The position numbers were made by a program, and so were the translations under genes. This document shows, piece by piece, positions 40,160 through 48,655 of a stretch of DNA of 64,000 nucleotides. The DNA lies in NCBI RefSeq assembly GCF_014649735.1, contig NZ_BMTP01000005.1, positions 1-64,000 on the forward strand, written 5' to 3'. Positions within the stretch are counted from its first letter, which is position 1. Each line of letters starts with the position of its first letter. Below the pieces are notes generated by a model. That model saw nothing but the letters and a program-made list of their open reading frames with translations, ran no database searches and was not told the origin of the DNA. This DNA is from Streptomyces lavendofoliae. Lineage in GTDB: Bacteria > Actinomycetota > Actinomycetes > Streptomycetales > Streptomycetaceae.

Positions 40160-40807
40160 TCACATCACGGGGTCGATCCGGATGAACCGGGTGTCGAAGT
40201 TGCCGGTGCTGGTGGCGGCGGCGGTGCGGTAGGCGGGGGTGGCGGTGTGCGTGGTCCCGACCGCGAGGCCGCCGACCAGGAACTGCGTGGACACCGAGGA
40301 CCGGTTCGGGGTGTTGACCAGCGCCGCCCGGTCGTCGGAGGCGGCGAGGACGATCGCGCCGGCGGCGTTGCGGACGTTGGCGGACATGTAGGAGCCGACG
40401 TTCGCCGTGGAGTGCATGTAGCACCCCACCGTGATGATCACCTGGCCGGAGGCGGGCACGGTGAAGACGGCGTTCATCGGGTCGCCCACCGCGTCGGTCA
40501 GCGTCTCCGCCCAGGCGGTGCTGGTGGTGCTGCCGCCGTCCAGGTTGACCCGGAAGACGGGGACGGGGCCGACCGGCGCCCAGGCGGAGCCGGTGTGGTA
40601 CATCAGCCGCCCCGGGGAGGCGATCCACGCGACCATGCCGGCCACCGGCGTGGGGATCTTGGTGTCGCGCTCCGCGGCGGTGCCGAAGCGGAGCACGGTC
40701 CTGCCGTCCAGGGTCTGGGCCAGTGACTGGAGGTGCGCGGGCAGGTCCGCCGGGTCACTGGGCTGCGGGTAGGGCAGGCCGCTGAGGGAGGTGTACTGGG
40801 TGGTCAT
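40160..40807 (-). CDS. Putative tail fibre or receptor-binding protein
   Basis: 215 residues. The start MTTQYTSLSGLPYPQPSDP is a common opening of actinophage minor tail proteins. A trimer-like N-terminal part with RLMYHTGSAWAPVG leads to a beta-rich C-terminal domain with Thr/Ser/Val-rich strands (AWAETLTDAVGDPMN, GQVIITVGCYMHST, FDTRFIRIDP) resembling C1q/TNF-like fibre heads. It lies where host-recognition genes are expected, after the tail-tip gene. Specificity is not readable. Confidence 0.7.
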   Translation of the reverse strand: MTTQYTSLSGLPYPQPSDPADLPAHLQSLAQTLDGRTVLRFGTAAERDTKIPTPVAGMVAWIASPGRLMYHTGSAWAPVGPVPVFRVNLDGGSTTSTAWAETLTDAVGDPMNAVFTVPASGQVIITVGCYMHSTANVGSYMSANVRNAAGAIVLAASDDRAALVNTPNRSSVSTQFLVGGLAVGTTHTATPAYRTAAATSTGNFDTRFIRIDPVM

Positions 40808-41055
40808 GCGATCTCCTCCTGTCCGCCGCCGGAGACGGGCACGACGGGGGCGGTGTCGGGTGCCGGGGTGCCGGGGACTTCCGGACCGGCCGGGTCGGGT
40901 GTGCCGGGTGTGCCGGGTTCTCCCGGGACCGGCGGGTCGGGGTGCTCTTCCAGGAGGACCTCGACGGGGTACGCGGGGTCCGTCGGGGCCTCGATGGTGA
41001 TCTCCACCGGGGCGGGAGCGGCCGGGTCCCCGCTCGCGGTCGGTTCGTCGCTCAC
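40804..41055 (-). CDS. Small Pro-rich protein of the tail operon
   Basis: 83 residues from a GTG that overlaps the stop of the tail-tip gene by four bases and itself overlaps the fibre gene by four bases. The N-terminal half reads EITIEAPTDPAYPVEVLLEE; the rest is PGEPGTPGTPDPAGPEVPG-type repeat sequence. Coupling on both sides supports translation. Likely a linker or chaperone for the fibre (inference). Confidence 0.6.
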   Translation of the reverse strand: MSDEPTASGDPAAPAPVEITIEAPTDPAYPVEVLLEEHPDPPVPGEPGTPGTPDPAGPEVPGTPAPDTAPVVPVSGGGQEEIA

Positions 41056-43427
41056 AGTCCGCTCTCCTTGATCTCCCGCCAGGTCGACCCGGTGGCCGTG
41101 AGGTCGGCCAGGGTGGGGTGGGCGGCGGCGACGGCCGCGTAGGTCGCGCCGGCCGGCAGCGGCTCGCGGTCGGACGGGGTGTCGGGGGTCAGGCCGGTGT
41201 CGGCGGGCACGCCGTTGGTCCGGGTGCCGCGCAGGGTCAGGGTCTGCTGGACGGTTCCGGCGGCGGTGGCCGCGGTCTTGACGCCGACGACCCAGGCGAG
41301 GGTGTCGAGCGCGGCACCGCTGGTGTCCACGACCCGCACCACGTCGCCGAGCTGGATGGCCGGGTCGTACAGCACCTCGACGTCGCCGAGGACGGGTACG
41401 GGGTACTGGCCCGCGGCCCGCATGGCGTCGGCGAGGTCCTGCGCCGCCCGGTAGTCCTGCACCCAGTCGCCGGCCTCGGCGCAGTACTCCTGACGGCCGT
41501 AGTACCGCTCGCTGGTACTGCCGGGCACCCAGGAGGTCGCCTGGCGCTCGACGGGCTCGGTGGACGGCTTCAGGGTCTGGATGTGGACCGAGGGCCTGCC
41601 GTCCTCGTCGACCGTGTAGAGCCGCCGGGCGGTGCGGTTGGTGAGCCGGAGGACCAGGCAGCCCTCCTCGCGCCGGGCGAGGATGTCCACGGCGCCCTTC
41701 ACCGCGGCCGCGCCGGCCGCGTTGGCGGCGGCGAAGCGGACCGAGAAGCCGGGCGCGACGCTCTGGTCGTCGTCGACGTTCGGCGGTCCGATGTCGAACT
41801 CCTCGTCCGCCAGGACGTACTTGAGCGTCACCGACGCGTTGCCGGGGATCTCGCGCACCACGGTGTCGTGGTAGGTGGTGCCGCTGGTGACCTTCACCGA
41901 TGACCAGTCCTTGTACGGCTGCACGCAGTAGTTGCGGCAGGCGTCTATCTCCTCGGTGACGGTGAGCGCGGCGATGTCCCGCACCGACGTCAGGGTGAGG
42001 TCGGGGGCCGTGGGCGGCTTGGCGAAGCGGGTGTAGTTGCGCCAGTGGAAGACGCCGCGTTCGTCGAACTCGGCGGTGGACATGCTCGCCCGGGCGATCT
42101 GGGTGAGCACCTCCCACTGGGAGCCGGACACGCGCGGGATCGCGTGGAGCGGCAGGATCGCGTCGTCGAGCCGCACCTCCTTGGCCCACGCGCCGGTCTG
42201 CGCGAACTCGGTGGCGGTCGGGGCCGCGGGCAGACCGGTGGACAGCTGCACGGACTCGGTGGCGAGCTGGGTCACCAGCCGCAGCTGGTACAGCTCGGCG
42301 GCCGGCTGCGCGGCCGTGGCGTCGGTGAAGGTCGCCGGGCCGCACGGGTAGTGCTTGCCGTCCGGTCCGGTCAGGAAGGGCTGGACGGTCGGCAGGACGG
42401 ACGTGCCGGTCGAGACGGTGTCGAACAGGCCGCCGATGTGCCAGACGCCCCGCTTCTCCTTGAGCGCGGAGACGCCCCAGGAGTAGTACCAGCCGCTGCC
42501 CTCCCGGGTGCCGGAGTGCATGAAGACCTGGCCGGTGGAGAAGTCGACCGCGATGCGCAGCCGGCCGGTCTCGGTACCGGTGCGGTTGAGGTCCAGCTCC
42601 AGGGCGACGGTGGAGCCGAAGCCGACGGCGTTGTTCACCCATGCCTCGGCGAACAGGCGGCTGCCCGGCACGGTGACCCGGCTGCGCGGGAACCAGGTGG
42701 CCGTCAGCGCGTTGGTGTCGGGCGCCGCGGCGTGCGGGACGAGCGCCATCTCGTGCGGGGCGCCGTCCCGGCTCCAGCCGTAGTGCCGGGGGTCCGGGAC
42801 GACCTCGGGCTGCCCGTAGGTGGCGGCGAACCCGCCGTGCAGGGAGGCGTACACCACGGTGAGCGGTGAGGCCGGGTCGAACTCCGGGTGGCGCGGCGGC
42901 GGGCAGGAGTGCAGCCCCGCCTGGCGCAGCAGTTCGTCGACGCACCAGGTGGCGGTGGCGACCGGGCGCCGCCAGTAGAAGCCGGCGTACGGCTTGGGCA
43001 GGTCGGCGGGCCCGCGCAGCCGCTCGGCGCCGTCCAGGGCGGTGAGCTGCACGCTGTCGGTGCCGGAGGCGGCCGAGCGGTTGCGCAACGTGCCGCGGAA
43101 GGCGGGCAGGACGCCGCCGTCGGTGCCGTAGCGGTGGACGACGGACTGGCCGGGGCGGGCCGCGTCGCCGGTGGAGCGCGGAGCCCAGGGCGAGTACAGG
43201 GCGGGCGCGGACGTGTCGCCGGTGCCGGAGACCTGGAGCTGGAGCTGGGCCGCGGAGCTGCCGGAGAAGGCGCGCATGGCGTCCGGCAGGTCGGTGCTGT
43301 AGCTGCGTTCCAGCTGCCAGGACTGGACCTGGGCGGAGACGTCCCGGCCGCCGAGGCGGGTGGTGTGGGCGGTGACGCGCGACCCGGACCGGAGGGTGCG
43401 GGTCAGGTCGTCGTCAGACGCTTGCAC
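41052..43427 (-). CDS. Tail tip / tail-associated protein (minor tail protein)
   Basis: 791 residues. Starts with a domain of the tail-hub type (RVTAHTTRLGGRDVSAQVQSW and LERSYSTDLPD), then a long middle part. A lectin/LamG-like region (residues about 240-420) has WVNNAVGFGSTVALELDLN and GRLRIAVDFSTGQVFMHSG. The C-terminus has VLGDVEVLYDPAIQLGDVVRVVD, typical of hub proteins at the end of the tail tube. Overlaps the upstream Dit-like gene by 14 bases. Probable baseplate hub that carries the fibre. Confidence 0.72.
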   Translation of the reverse strand: MQASDDDLTRTLRSGSRVTAHTTRLGGRDVSAQVQSWQLERSYSTDLPDAMRAFSGSSAAQLQLQVSGTGDTSAPALYSPWAPRSTGDAARPGQSVVHRYGTDGGVLPAFRGTLRNRSAASGTDSVQLTALDGAERLRGPADLPKPYAGFYWRRPVATATWCVDELLRQAGLHSCPPPRHPEFDPASPLTVVYASLHGGFAATYGQPEVVPDPRHYGWSRDGAPHEMALVPHAAAPDTNALTATWFPRSRVTVPGSRLFAEAWVNNAVGFGSTVALELDLNRTGTETGRLRIAVDFSTGQVFMHSGTREGSGWYYSWGVSALKEKRGVWHIGGLFDTVSTGTSVLPTVQPFLTGPDGKHYPCGPATFTDATAAQPAAELYQLRLVTQLATESVQLSTGLPAAPTATEFAQTGAWAKEVRLDDAILPLHAIPRVSGSQWEVLTQIARASMSTAEFDERGVFHWRNYTRFAKPPTAPDLTLTSVRDIAALTVTEEIDACRNYCVQPYKDWSSVKVTSGTTYHDTVVREIPGNASVTLKYVLADEEFDIGPPNVDDDQSVAPGFSVRFAAANAAGAAAVKGAVDILARREEGCLVLRLTNRTARRLYTVDEDGRPSVHIQTLKPSTEPVERQATSWVPGSTSERYYGRQEYCAEAGDWVQDYRAAQDLADAMRAAGQYPVPVLGDVEVLYDPAIQLGDVVRVVDTSGAALDTLAWVVGVKTAATAAGTVQQTLTLRGTRTNGVPADTGLTPDTPSDREPLPAGATYAAVAAAHPTLADLTATGSTWREIKESGL

Positions 43428-44673
43428 TGGTCACCTCCGCGAGGTCGATCGAGATGTTCCGGTACGGCAGCGGCCGGGCCGGGGAGTCGGTGTAGGCGGT
43501 GACGGCCATGACCGGGCACCCGTCGCCGGGCAGCTCGGTGACCGTCGGGTCCAGGTGCAGGAGCCTCGCCGGGCCGATCCGTGACTGGAACGCGGTGGTG
43601 GCGGAGGCGAAGGACACCGTGGCGGACACGTGGGTGGTGCCGGCCGGCACGGTCGCGGGGGCCCATCCGTTGGCGGTGCCCAGGGACGTACCGGCGGCGT
43701 CGTGGAAGGTCAGCGCGCAGCCCTGGGCCCGCGACCGTACGGCGGCGGGCAGGACGAGCCCGGTCAGGCCGGGTCCCGCGGGCACCGCGTGGCCCTTCTG
43801 GGTGCCGTTGACGAAGGTCAGCGTTCCGGCGGTGGAGGCGGCCAGGGACGCCACCGCGTAGCCGGACGCGTCGGTCGACAGGGTGACGCCGGTCGCCGAC
43901 CACTGGGTGAGCGCGCCCCGGCCGGCCGCCTGGTCCGCGCCGAGCAGGTTCACCGGGGCGGTGGGCACGTGGTCGTCGTCGAGGGTGAGCACGGCGCCGT
44001 CGAGCCCGTACGTCCCGGCCTCGCCGGCGACGCCCGCGGGAGTGACCAGGGCGGCGCCGGCGGGGGCGGTCGCGACGACGGTGTGGCCGGTGTCGGTGGC
44101 CGACGACAGGTAGGTGCCGTCGGCGTCGCGCCAGTGCAGCCGGGTGGTGCAGGGGCCCACCCGCCAGGAGGTCGGCAGCGTGAACCGCACCCGCATGCCG
44201 GGGGCGACCGGGAAGCCGGCGCGGGGCCTGCGGTGCCAGTTCAGCTGGGCGGTGGCCGAGTCCGCCTTCCACACGTACGTCTGGGGCGGCGCGCCCGCGG
44301 CGGCCGACGGCTCCAGCCTGCCGCTGCCGGCGGCGGAGGTGTACCAGACGTTGTACGGGCTGTCGGAGACGCTGCGGCCCTCCGCCTGGAGCGGGTCGAG
44401 CAGGTTGCGCCCGACCGGGTCGATGACCTCGATGGGGCCGGGGCCGTCGATGCGGCGGGCCAGCCGGTCGAAGTGGGCGGCGTCCTCCCGGGTGAGCCGG
44501 TCGAAGCCGAGCTTGATCCGGCGGGGGGAGTGGCGGGGCGCGATGGTGGTGATCTGGCCGCTCAGCGCGGTGAACTGCGAGACGTTGAGCTCGGCCCCGC
44601 GCTCGAAGGCGGTGGCGGCCTGACTGATCTCGCGGAGCTGTCCGGGCAGGCCGACCCAGAGATTCCTTGGCAT
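43414..44673 (-). CDS. Distal tail-like protein (minor tail protein)
   Basis: 419 residues. The opening MPRNLWVGLPGQLREI and the IKLGFDRLTREDAAHFDRLARR segment match siphovirus distal tail proteins. A carbohydrate-binding-like middle domain follows (residues about 90-350, YNVWYTSAAGSG to GTTHVSATVSF). The ending has PYRNISIDLAEV. It lies directly after the tape measure gene, as in siphophages. The 179 bases between it and the tape measure gene are GC-rich repeats without a supported gene. Confidence 0.72.
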   Translation of the reverse strand: MPRNLWVGLPGQLREISQAATAFERGAELNVSQFTALSGQITTIAPRHSPRRIKLGFDRLTREDAAHFDRLARRIDGPGPIEVIDPVGRNLLDPLQAEGRSVSDSPYNVWYTSAAGSGRLEPSAAAGAPPQTYVWKADSATAQLNWHRRPRAGFPVAPGMRVRFTLPTSWRVGPCTTRLHWRDADGTYLSSATDTGHTVVATAPAGAALVTPAGVAGEAGTYGLDGAVLTLDDDHVPTAPVNLLGADQAAGRGALTQWSATGVTLSTDASGYAVASLAASTAGTLTFVNGTQKGHAVPAGPGLTGLVLPAAVRSRAQGCALTFHDAAGTSLGTANGWAPATVPAGTTHVSATVSFASATTAFQSRIGPARLLHLDPTVTELPGDGCPVMAVTAYTDSPARPLPYRNISIDLAEVTSASV

Positions 44674-44852
44674 GGGACGAGCCTCCTTCCTTGGGTCATG
44701 GCGACGGGGGCCGCGGGCTGCCGGGCCGGTGGTGGCGGGGCCGTGGCCGTCGACGCGGTCGTGCGGTCGCCGCGCGGTCGTGCCATCGCCGGCGCCGGTG
44801 GCGCGGTCGTGGGGCCGGCGGAGCCGGGATGGCGAGGCCGTGCGGCCGGCGG

Positions 44853-45965
44853 CTAGCGGCGGGCGAGCTGCCGGCGGCCGGCGATCACGGCGCGGGCGAT
44901 GGTCTGGCCGTCGACCTGGACGTGGACGGGCCGGTCGGCGAGGCGCTCGACCGCTTCGGCGAGCCGGGCGATCTGGGCGCGGCTGCCGCCGGGGCCGATC
45001 ATGCGTTCCAGCTTGCTGAGCGGGATGACGGCCTCGTGCTCGCCGGCCTCGCCGACCAGGGCGAGGGTGCCGCCGTTGCGGGGCTGGACGATGCCGCCCT
45101 TGGCGAGGGCGGGAATCGGGATCTTCGGCAGGTTGATGGAGAAGCTCTTGCCGCCGAAGACCGGCACCCAGCCGGGGATCGAGACCTTGAAGCCGTTGAG
45201 GGCGCCGATGATGGTGTTGACGGCGGTGGCGAACGCCCGGAACGGCGCGAGCATGACGTTGCCGATGCCCTTGAGGATCGGGATGATCACCCCGGTCGCC
45301 GTCGACACCGCGCCCTGGATCGCCTTCATCCCGGACTTGAAGCCCTTGGTGACCACCGAGACGATCTTGTCGACGTTGACGAACTTGGCGATGAGCGGTG
45401 CCAGCAGCGTCATGATCAGGCCGAACGGGCTGGCCGCCATGGCCAGGTTGAGGCCCTTCTGCGCCAGGCTCGCGCCCTTCAGGCCCTTGGAGAGCCCACC
45501 GCCCATGGTCTTCCCGGTCTTGTCGGCGCCCTTGCCGGCCTTGCCGACGGACTTCTCGACGGCGTCGGCCTGGCGCTTGACGTCACGCAGGGCGTTCTTG
45601 GCCTTGTCGGCCGAGCCCTTGAGCTTGTCGAGCGAGGTCTTGAACTTGTCGGTACCGCCCTTGGCTTTGCCGAAGGCCGTGTTGGCGTTGTTCAGACCGG
45701 TCCGCAGCCTGCCGACGGCGGTGTTGCCGTTGCCGGCGGAGGTGCGGAGCTTGCCGAGGGAGGAATGCGCCCGGTCGGCCCCGGTCCTGACCTTCGTCAT
45801 GGCGGTACTCGCCTGGCCCGCGGACGACTTGATGTTCCCCACCGCGCTGGACGCGGTACGGGAGGACTGCCTCAGGCGGCCCAGCGAGGAATTGGTCCGA
45901 TCCATCGCGGAGCGGAATCTCCCGGCTCCGCCGGCGGCCTTGCCGAATGCGCTGTTCAGGCTCAC
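44853..45965 (-). CDS. Tail tape measure protein (short)
   Basis: 370 residues. Residues 1-155 are a repetitive helical region with SSLGRLR, NTAVGRLR and NTAFGKAK units about 24 residues apart. A hydrophobic core (ASPFGLIMTLLAPLIAKFVN; TGVIIPILKGIGNVM) resembles the membrane-inserting part of tape measures. The C-terminus has the signature IPIPALAKGGIVQPRNGG and VGEAGEHEAVIPLSKL seen in actinophage tape measures. Phage tape measures are commonly 700-2000 residues, so a short tail is expected. Confidence 0.85.
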   Translation of the reverse strand: MSLNSAFGKAAGGAGRFRSAMDRTNSSLGRLRQSSRTASSAVGNIKSSAGQASTAMTKVRTGADRAHSSLGKLRTSAGNGNTAVGRLRTGLNNANTAFGKAKGGTDKFKTSLDKLKGSADKAKNALRDVKRQADAVEKSVGKAGKGADKTGKTMGGGLSKGLKGASLAQKGLNLAMAASPFGLIMTLLAPLIAKFVNVDKIVSVVTKGFKSGMKAIQGAVSTATGVIIPILKGIGNVMLAPFRAFATAVNTIIGALNGFKVSIPGWVPVFGGKSFSINLPKIPIPALAKGGIVQPRNGGTLALVGEAGEHEAVIPLSKLERMIGPGGSRAQIARLAEAVERLADRPVHVQVDGQTIARAVIAGRRQLARR

Positions 45966-46011
45966 GTCTTCTCCTTACCGATCACCTCGGAAAGGTGGTC
46001 GTCGGTGGGTG

Positions 46012-46638
46012 TCATCCGGCGAGTTCCTCTTGGAGTCTCCGCAGGTGTTCCCTGGTGGTGCCGAGATTGCTCCGCACCGAGTGCAAGGTCTTGATCGCGG
46101 TTTCCTTCGACTTCTCCGCGTCCTTTTCCTCGTGGCGGGACTTCTGTGCCGCCTTCAACGTGTCGACGTAATGCCGACGCGCCTTCTTGAGCGCCTTCTC
46201 GGCTTCCTCGGCGGCCACTTCGGCCTGGCGCTGGGCGGTTCTGACGGCGGTGTTGTCGCCGATCCGTGCGCCGTTCTGGCCGGACAACCGCCCGGCCACC
46301 TGCGACTTGAGGACCTCGGCGTCCCTGCGGGCCCGTACGGCCCTGTCCCCGGCCCTTTCCGCCCTGTCGACGAGGCGGACGAGCTTGCGGTCCTCGCGCT
46401 CGTCCTTGTCCTTCGCCCAGGGGAAGGTGACCAACTGCCGTCCGAGGAAGACGATGCCCTTCTCGTCACCCTTCAGCACGGACGCATCGAACTTGAAGGG
46501 CGTGAAGCCGAGTCCTACGACGCCGACGGCGATTTTGAGACCCTCGACCGTCGCGCTCAGCCCGTTGAGCTTGTGCTTGACCTTGTCCGCTTCGTCCTTC
46601 GTCCAGTAATGCAGGACCTTTTCGTCGTTGGTTGCCAA
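46012..46638 (-). CDS. Coiled-coil protein of the tail operon
   Basis: 208 residues, not recognised. N-terminal globular part ([37 protein letters not shown]), then a charged helix from residue 80 to the end (VRTAQRQAEVAAEEAEKALKK; HEEKDAEKSKETAIKTL). It sits just before the tape measure gene with a 46-base gap. It could be a separate piece of the tape measure system or a tail-interior protein. Confidence 0.65.
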   Translation of the reverse strand: MATNDEKVLHYWTKDEADKVKHKLNGLSATVEGLKIAVGVVGLGFTPFKFDASVLKGDEKGIVFLGRQLVTFPWAKDKDEREDRKLVRLVDRAERAGDRAVRARRDAEVLKSQVAGRLSGQNGARIGDNTAVRTAQRQAEVAAEEAEKALKKARRHYVDTLKAAQKSRHEEKDAEKSKETAIKTLHSVRSNLGTTREHLRRLQEELAG

Positions 46639-46706
46639 TTCTGGTCACCTTCCTGGGGCGACGGGAATCCTTGTCACCCCGCGCTGCCACGTGCGACCAT
46701 CCGTGC

Positions 46707-47132
46707 GTGACGAGCCTGATGTGGGTCGCTGTGGTGTGGGTGGTGGTGCCGCTGCCGTTCATGGTGTGGTTCGGCGTCTATCCGCTCTGGCTGAGGCGGC
46801 GTCTCGCACGGGTCGGGGTGGAGGCCGTCGGTGAGTGCCGGAACGTCACCACTTCGGAGAACCGGCGCAGCACGAGCTTCGTGTTCACGACCGCCGCGGG
46901 CGAGAAGGTCTACTACCGCTCGCCGTTGAGCTGGCGCAGCTGGGGAACCCCCGGCCGGGAGGCGGTGCTGGTGTACGACCCCGGCTTCCCCCGCCGCTTC
47001 GTGCGCAGCAGGAGCGAGCTGGGCTCCCGCCCCGAGGCGTGGACGATCCTCTGGTGGATGCTGGGCATGGAGGTCGTGATGGTCCTCGGCTTCGTCCTGG
47101 TCACGCTGTACGAGGCGGGGACGATCCGCTGA
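46707..47132 (+). CDS. DUF3592-like membrane protein inserted in the tail operon (moron)
   Basis: 141 residues from a GTG at 46707. The only gene on the plus strand inside the tail operon. One N-terminal transmembrane helix (VAVVWVVVPLPFMVWFGVY), a soluble beta domain (VEAVGECRNVTTSENRRSTSF; VLVYDPGFPRRFVRS) and one C-terminal helix (MLGMEVVMVLGFVLVTLY) match the DUF3592 layout. Function of that family is unknown. An independent gene of opposite polarity in a phage operon is a classic moron, so a protective or immunity role is possible but only inferred. Confidence 0.7.
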   Translation: MTSLMWVAVVWVVVPLPFMVWFGVYPLWLRRRLARVGVEAVGECRNVTTSENRRSTSFVFTTAAGEKVYYRSPLSWRSWGTPGREAVLVYDPGFPRRFVRSRSELGSRPEAWTILWWMLGMEVVMVLGFVLVTLYEAGTIR

Positions 47133-47192
47133 CGGCGATCCGCTGACGGCGGACGGACTCCCGGTGCGGCTGCCCGTCCCGGCTCCGGTTCG

Positions 47193-47609
47193 TCATGCGA
47201 AGAAGTGCAGCAGCTCCGAGGGGCCGGGCCGGGTGTCCCTGCGCTCCGCGTCCTCCGAGGGCTGCCCGCCCGGCTGCGCGCTCCCGTCCTCCGGGGCGCC
47301 GCCGGACGGCCGCGGCACCGGCGTCGGGTACTCCAGCGCCTCCGCCTCCTCGTCCTGGTTCACGGTGGCGAACATCCAGTTGGCCTCGGCGAGGTGGTCC
47401 ACCGCCGACGCGAGCAGGTAGTCGCCCACCGTCCACTCCGCCGCCTCCCCGTGCAGGGCGCGGGCCAGCACGCTGTCGCGCGGCATGTGCCGGACGAGCA
47501 CCGCGAGCCGGCGGGAGGAGAGCCGGCCGCGGTGCCAGTCGAGCAGGTCGACGCCGTAGTGGCGCAGCAGGTCGGCCTCCAGGGCCTCGGCGTGCTCCTC
47601 GACGAGCAC
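47193..47609 (-). CDS. Tail assembly chaperone, downstream frame (gpT-like)
   Basis: 138 residues if read from a GTG at 47609, but no ribosome site precedes it. The frame is open in the -1 direction across the end of the gpG-like gene, so a gpG-gpT fusion is the likelier product. Sequence: EEHAEALEADLLRHYGVDLLDWHRGRLSSRRLAVLVRHMP, in segments, then WTVGDYLLASAVDHLAEANWM. This matches the second tail chaperone of actinophages (VDLLDW-like segment). The last 45 residues are polar and disordered. Confidence 0.75.
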   Translation of the reverse strand: MLVEEHAEALEADLLRHYGVDLLDWHRGRLSSRRLAVLVRHMPRDSVLARALHGEAAEWTVGDYLLASAVDHLAEANWMFATVNQDEEAEALEYPTPVPRPSGGAPEDGSAQPGGQPSEDAERRDTRPGPSELLHFFA

Positions 47610-47617
47610 GCCGAGGC

Positions 47618-47908
47618 TCAGCCTTCCCCCAGGCCGAGCCCCGTCTCCTTGCCGTACGCCTCCAGGATCGCCGCGATGTCCTGCATCGTGACGTCGAGGC
47701 GGTCGAAGCGGGCGTACTGCTGTTCGCCCAGGAGCAGCCGCAGCAGCCCGTCGACGTCGTTGTCGTCGAGTTCGCGCAGCTTGCGGGCGGTGGCGCGGGT
47801 CAGCTCGGTCGGCAGCTGGAAGCTCTGGTCGTCGAGCTCGAACGTCCAGGCGCGGCCGAGCGCTTCCAGGCGCTGGGCGCGTGCTGCGTTGACGTTGAAG
47901 GAGGACAT
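47618..47908 (-). CDS. Tail assembly chaperone, first frame (gpG-like)
   Basis: 96 residues from the ATG at 47908, with AAGGAG upstream. A mainly helical small protein (SFNVNAARAQRLEALG; FELDDQSFQLPTELTRATARK; ELDDNDVDGLLRLLLG) of the size and position of lambda gpG. It lies between the major tail protein and the tape measure. It ends in GLGLGEG, where the G-rich slip site lies. Confidence 0.8.
   Translation of the reverse strand: MSSFNVNAARAQRLEALGRAWTFELDDQSFQLPTELTRATARKLRELDDNDVDGLLRLLLGEQQYARFDRLDVTMQDIAAILEAYGKETGLGLGEG
47624..47630 (-). promoter_or_regulatory. Candidate -1 ribosomal frameshift site
   Basis: On the minus strand the heptamer is GGGGGAA, four bases before the gpG-like stop at 47618-47620. 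A one-base slip back on the G run moves ribosomes into the open gpT-like frame. Phage tail chaperones are conserved users of this mechanism. Confidence 0.6.
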
Positions 47909-47950
47909 GAGTGGCTCCTTGGGGGATGCGTACGGGCGGGAACGAAGCAG

Positions 47951-47996
47951 CCGGTGCCCGGCGCGCGGCCACGAGGGGGCGCGCGCCGGGCACCGG
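47951..47996 (-). terminator. Strong hairpin after the major tail protein gene
   Basis: Seventeen-base perfect arms at 47951-47967 and 47980-47996, loop 12. In the direction of transcription it follows the major tail protein and precedes the chaperones. It would lower expression of downstream genes relative to the abundant tube protein. Confidence 0.65.
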
Positions 47997-48033
47997 CGGT
48001 GGGGAGGGACGGGCGCCGGGGAGCGCCGCGCCG

Positions 48034-48618
48034 TTACGCGTACGACTTGTCCTTCATGATCCAGGTCGCGAGCGTGGAGCTGCCCTCGGCGGCGAGGGCG
48101 GTGAAGGTGACACCGAGCTTCAGCGCGCCCGTGCGGGTCAGGGAGATCTCCTCGGTCTCCGTCACCTGGCCGCGCGGGACGATGAAGCGGTACGTGACGT
48201 CCGAGCCGTCCTTGAACTCGATGCCGAGCTGGCGCTCGTCCTTCTGCGGCTCGGCGCCCATGGCGTACGTGTAGGTGTCGGTGACGCCGGTCGCGGTCAC
48301 CGGGGCGACGGCGCCGCCGCCCATGAAGAACGGCAGCGTGTCCTTGTTGAACTGCAGGAGCTGGAACTTCACCGTCAGGTCCCGGTCGGAGTAGATGAAC
48401 CGGGCCGGGCTGACGGACTGCCAGGTGTCGACCGGGTCGATCTTGTCCTTCTTGTTGAACTTGATGCCGTCCGTGCTGGTGTAGCCGAGCTCGGTCCAGC
48501 CGGCCGCCCACTCCTCGGTGGTGTTCTTCGGAGCGGCCGGGCCGGTGGCACCGGCGGCGGCGACGAGGATGCGGCCGGTACCGGCGACGCGGATCTGGCT
48601 ACCGTTGTTGGCGGGCAT
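48034..48618 (-). CDS. Major tail tube protein
   Basis: 194 residues from the ATG at 48618 with AAGGAGTCC upstream. The sequence is typical of siphovirus tube proteins: GRILVAAAGATGPAAP, then EEWAAGWTELGYTSTDGIKF and WQSVSPARFIYSDRDLTVKF. The hairpin strands LPFFMGGGAVAPVTATGVTD and the C-terminal GALKLGVTFTALAAEGSST complete the fold. It polymerises into the tail tube. Nothing of a contractile sheath lies nearby. Confidence 0.85.
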   Translation of the reverse strand: MPANNGSQIRVAGTGRILVAAAGATGPAAPKNTTEEWAAGWTELGYTSTDGIKFNKKDKIDPVDTWQSVSPARFIYSDRDLTVKFQLLQFNKDTLPFFMGGGAVAPVTATGVTDTYTYAMGAEPQKDERQLGIEFKDGSDVTYRFIVPRGQVTETEEISLTRTGALKLGVTFTALAAEGSSTLATWIMKDKSYA

Positions 48619-48655
48619 GGGGACTCCTTCGGTAAGGGTGGAGCGGACATGGCGA

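Noticed and set aside
44562..44786. 74-codon minus-strand frame in the gap before the distal tail gene
   Set aside because: Overlaps the Dit-like gene start in another frame and has no ribosome site.
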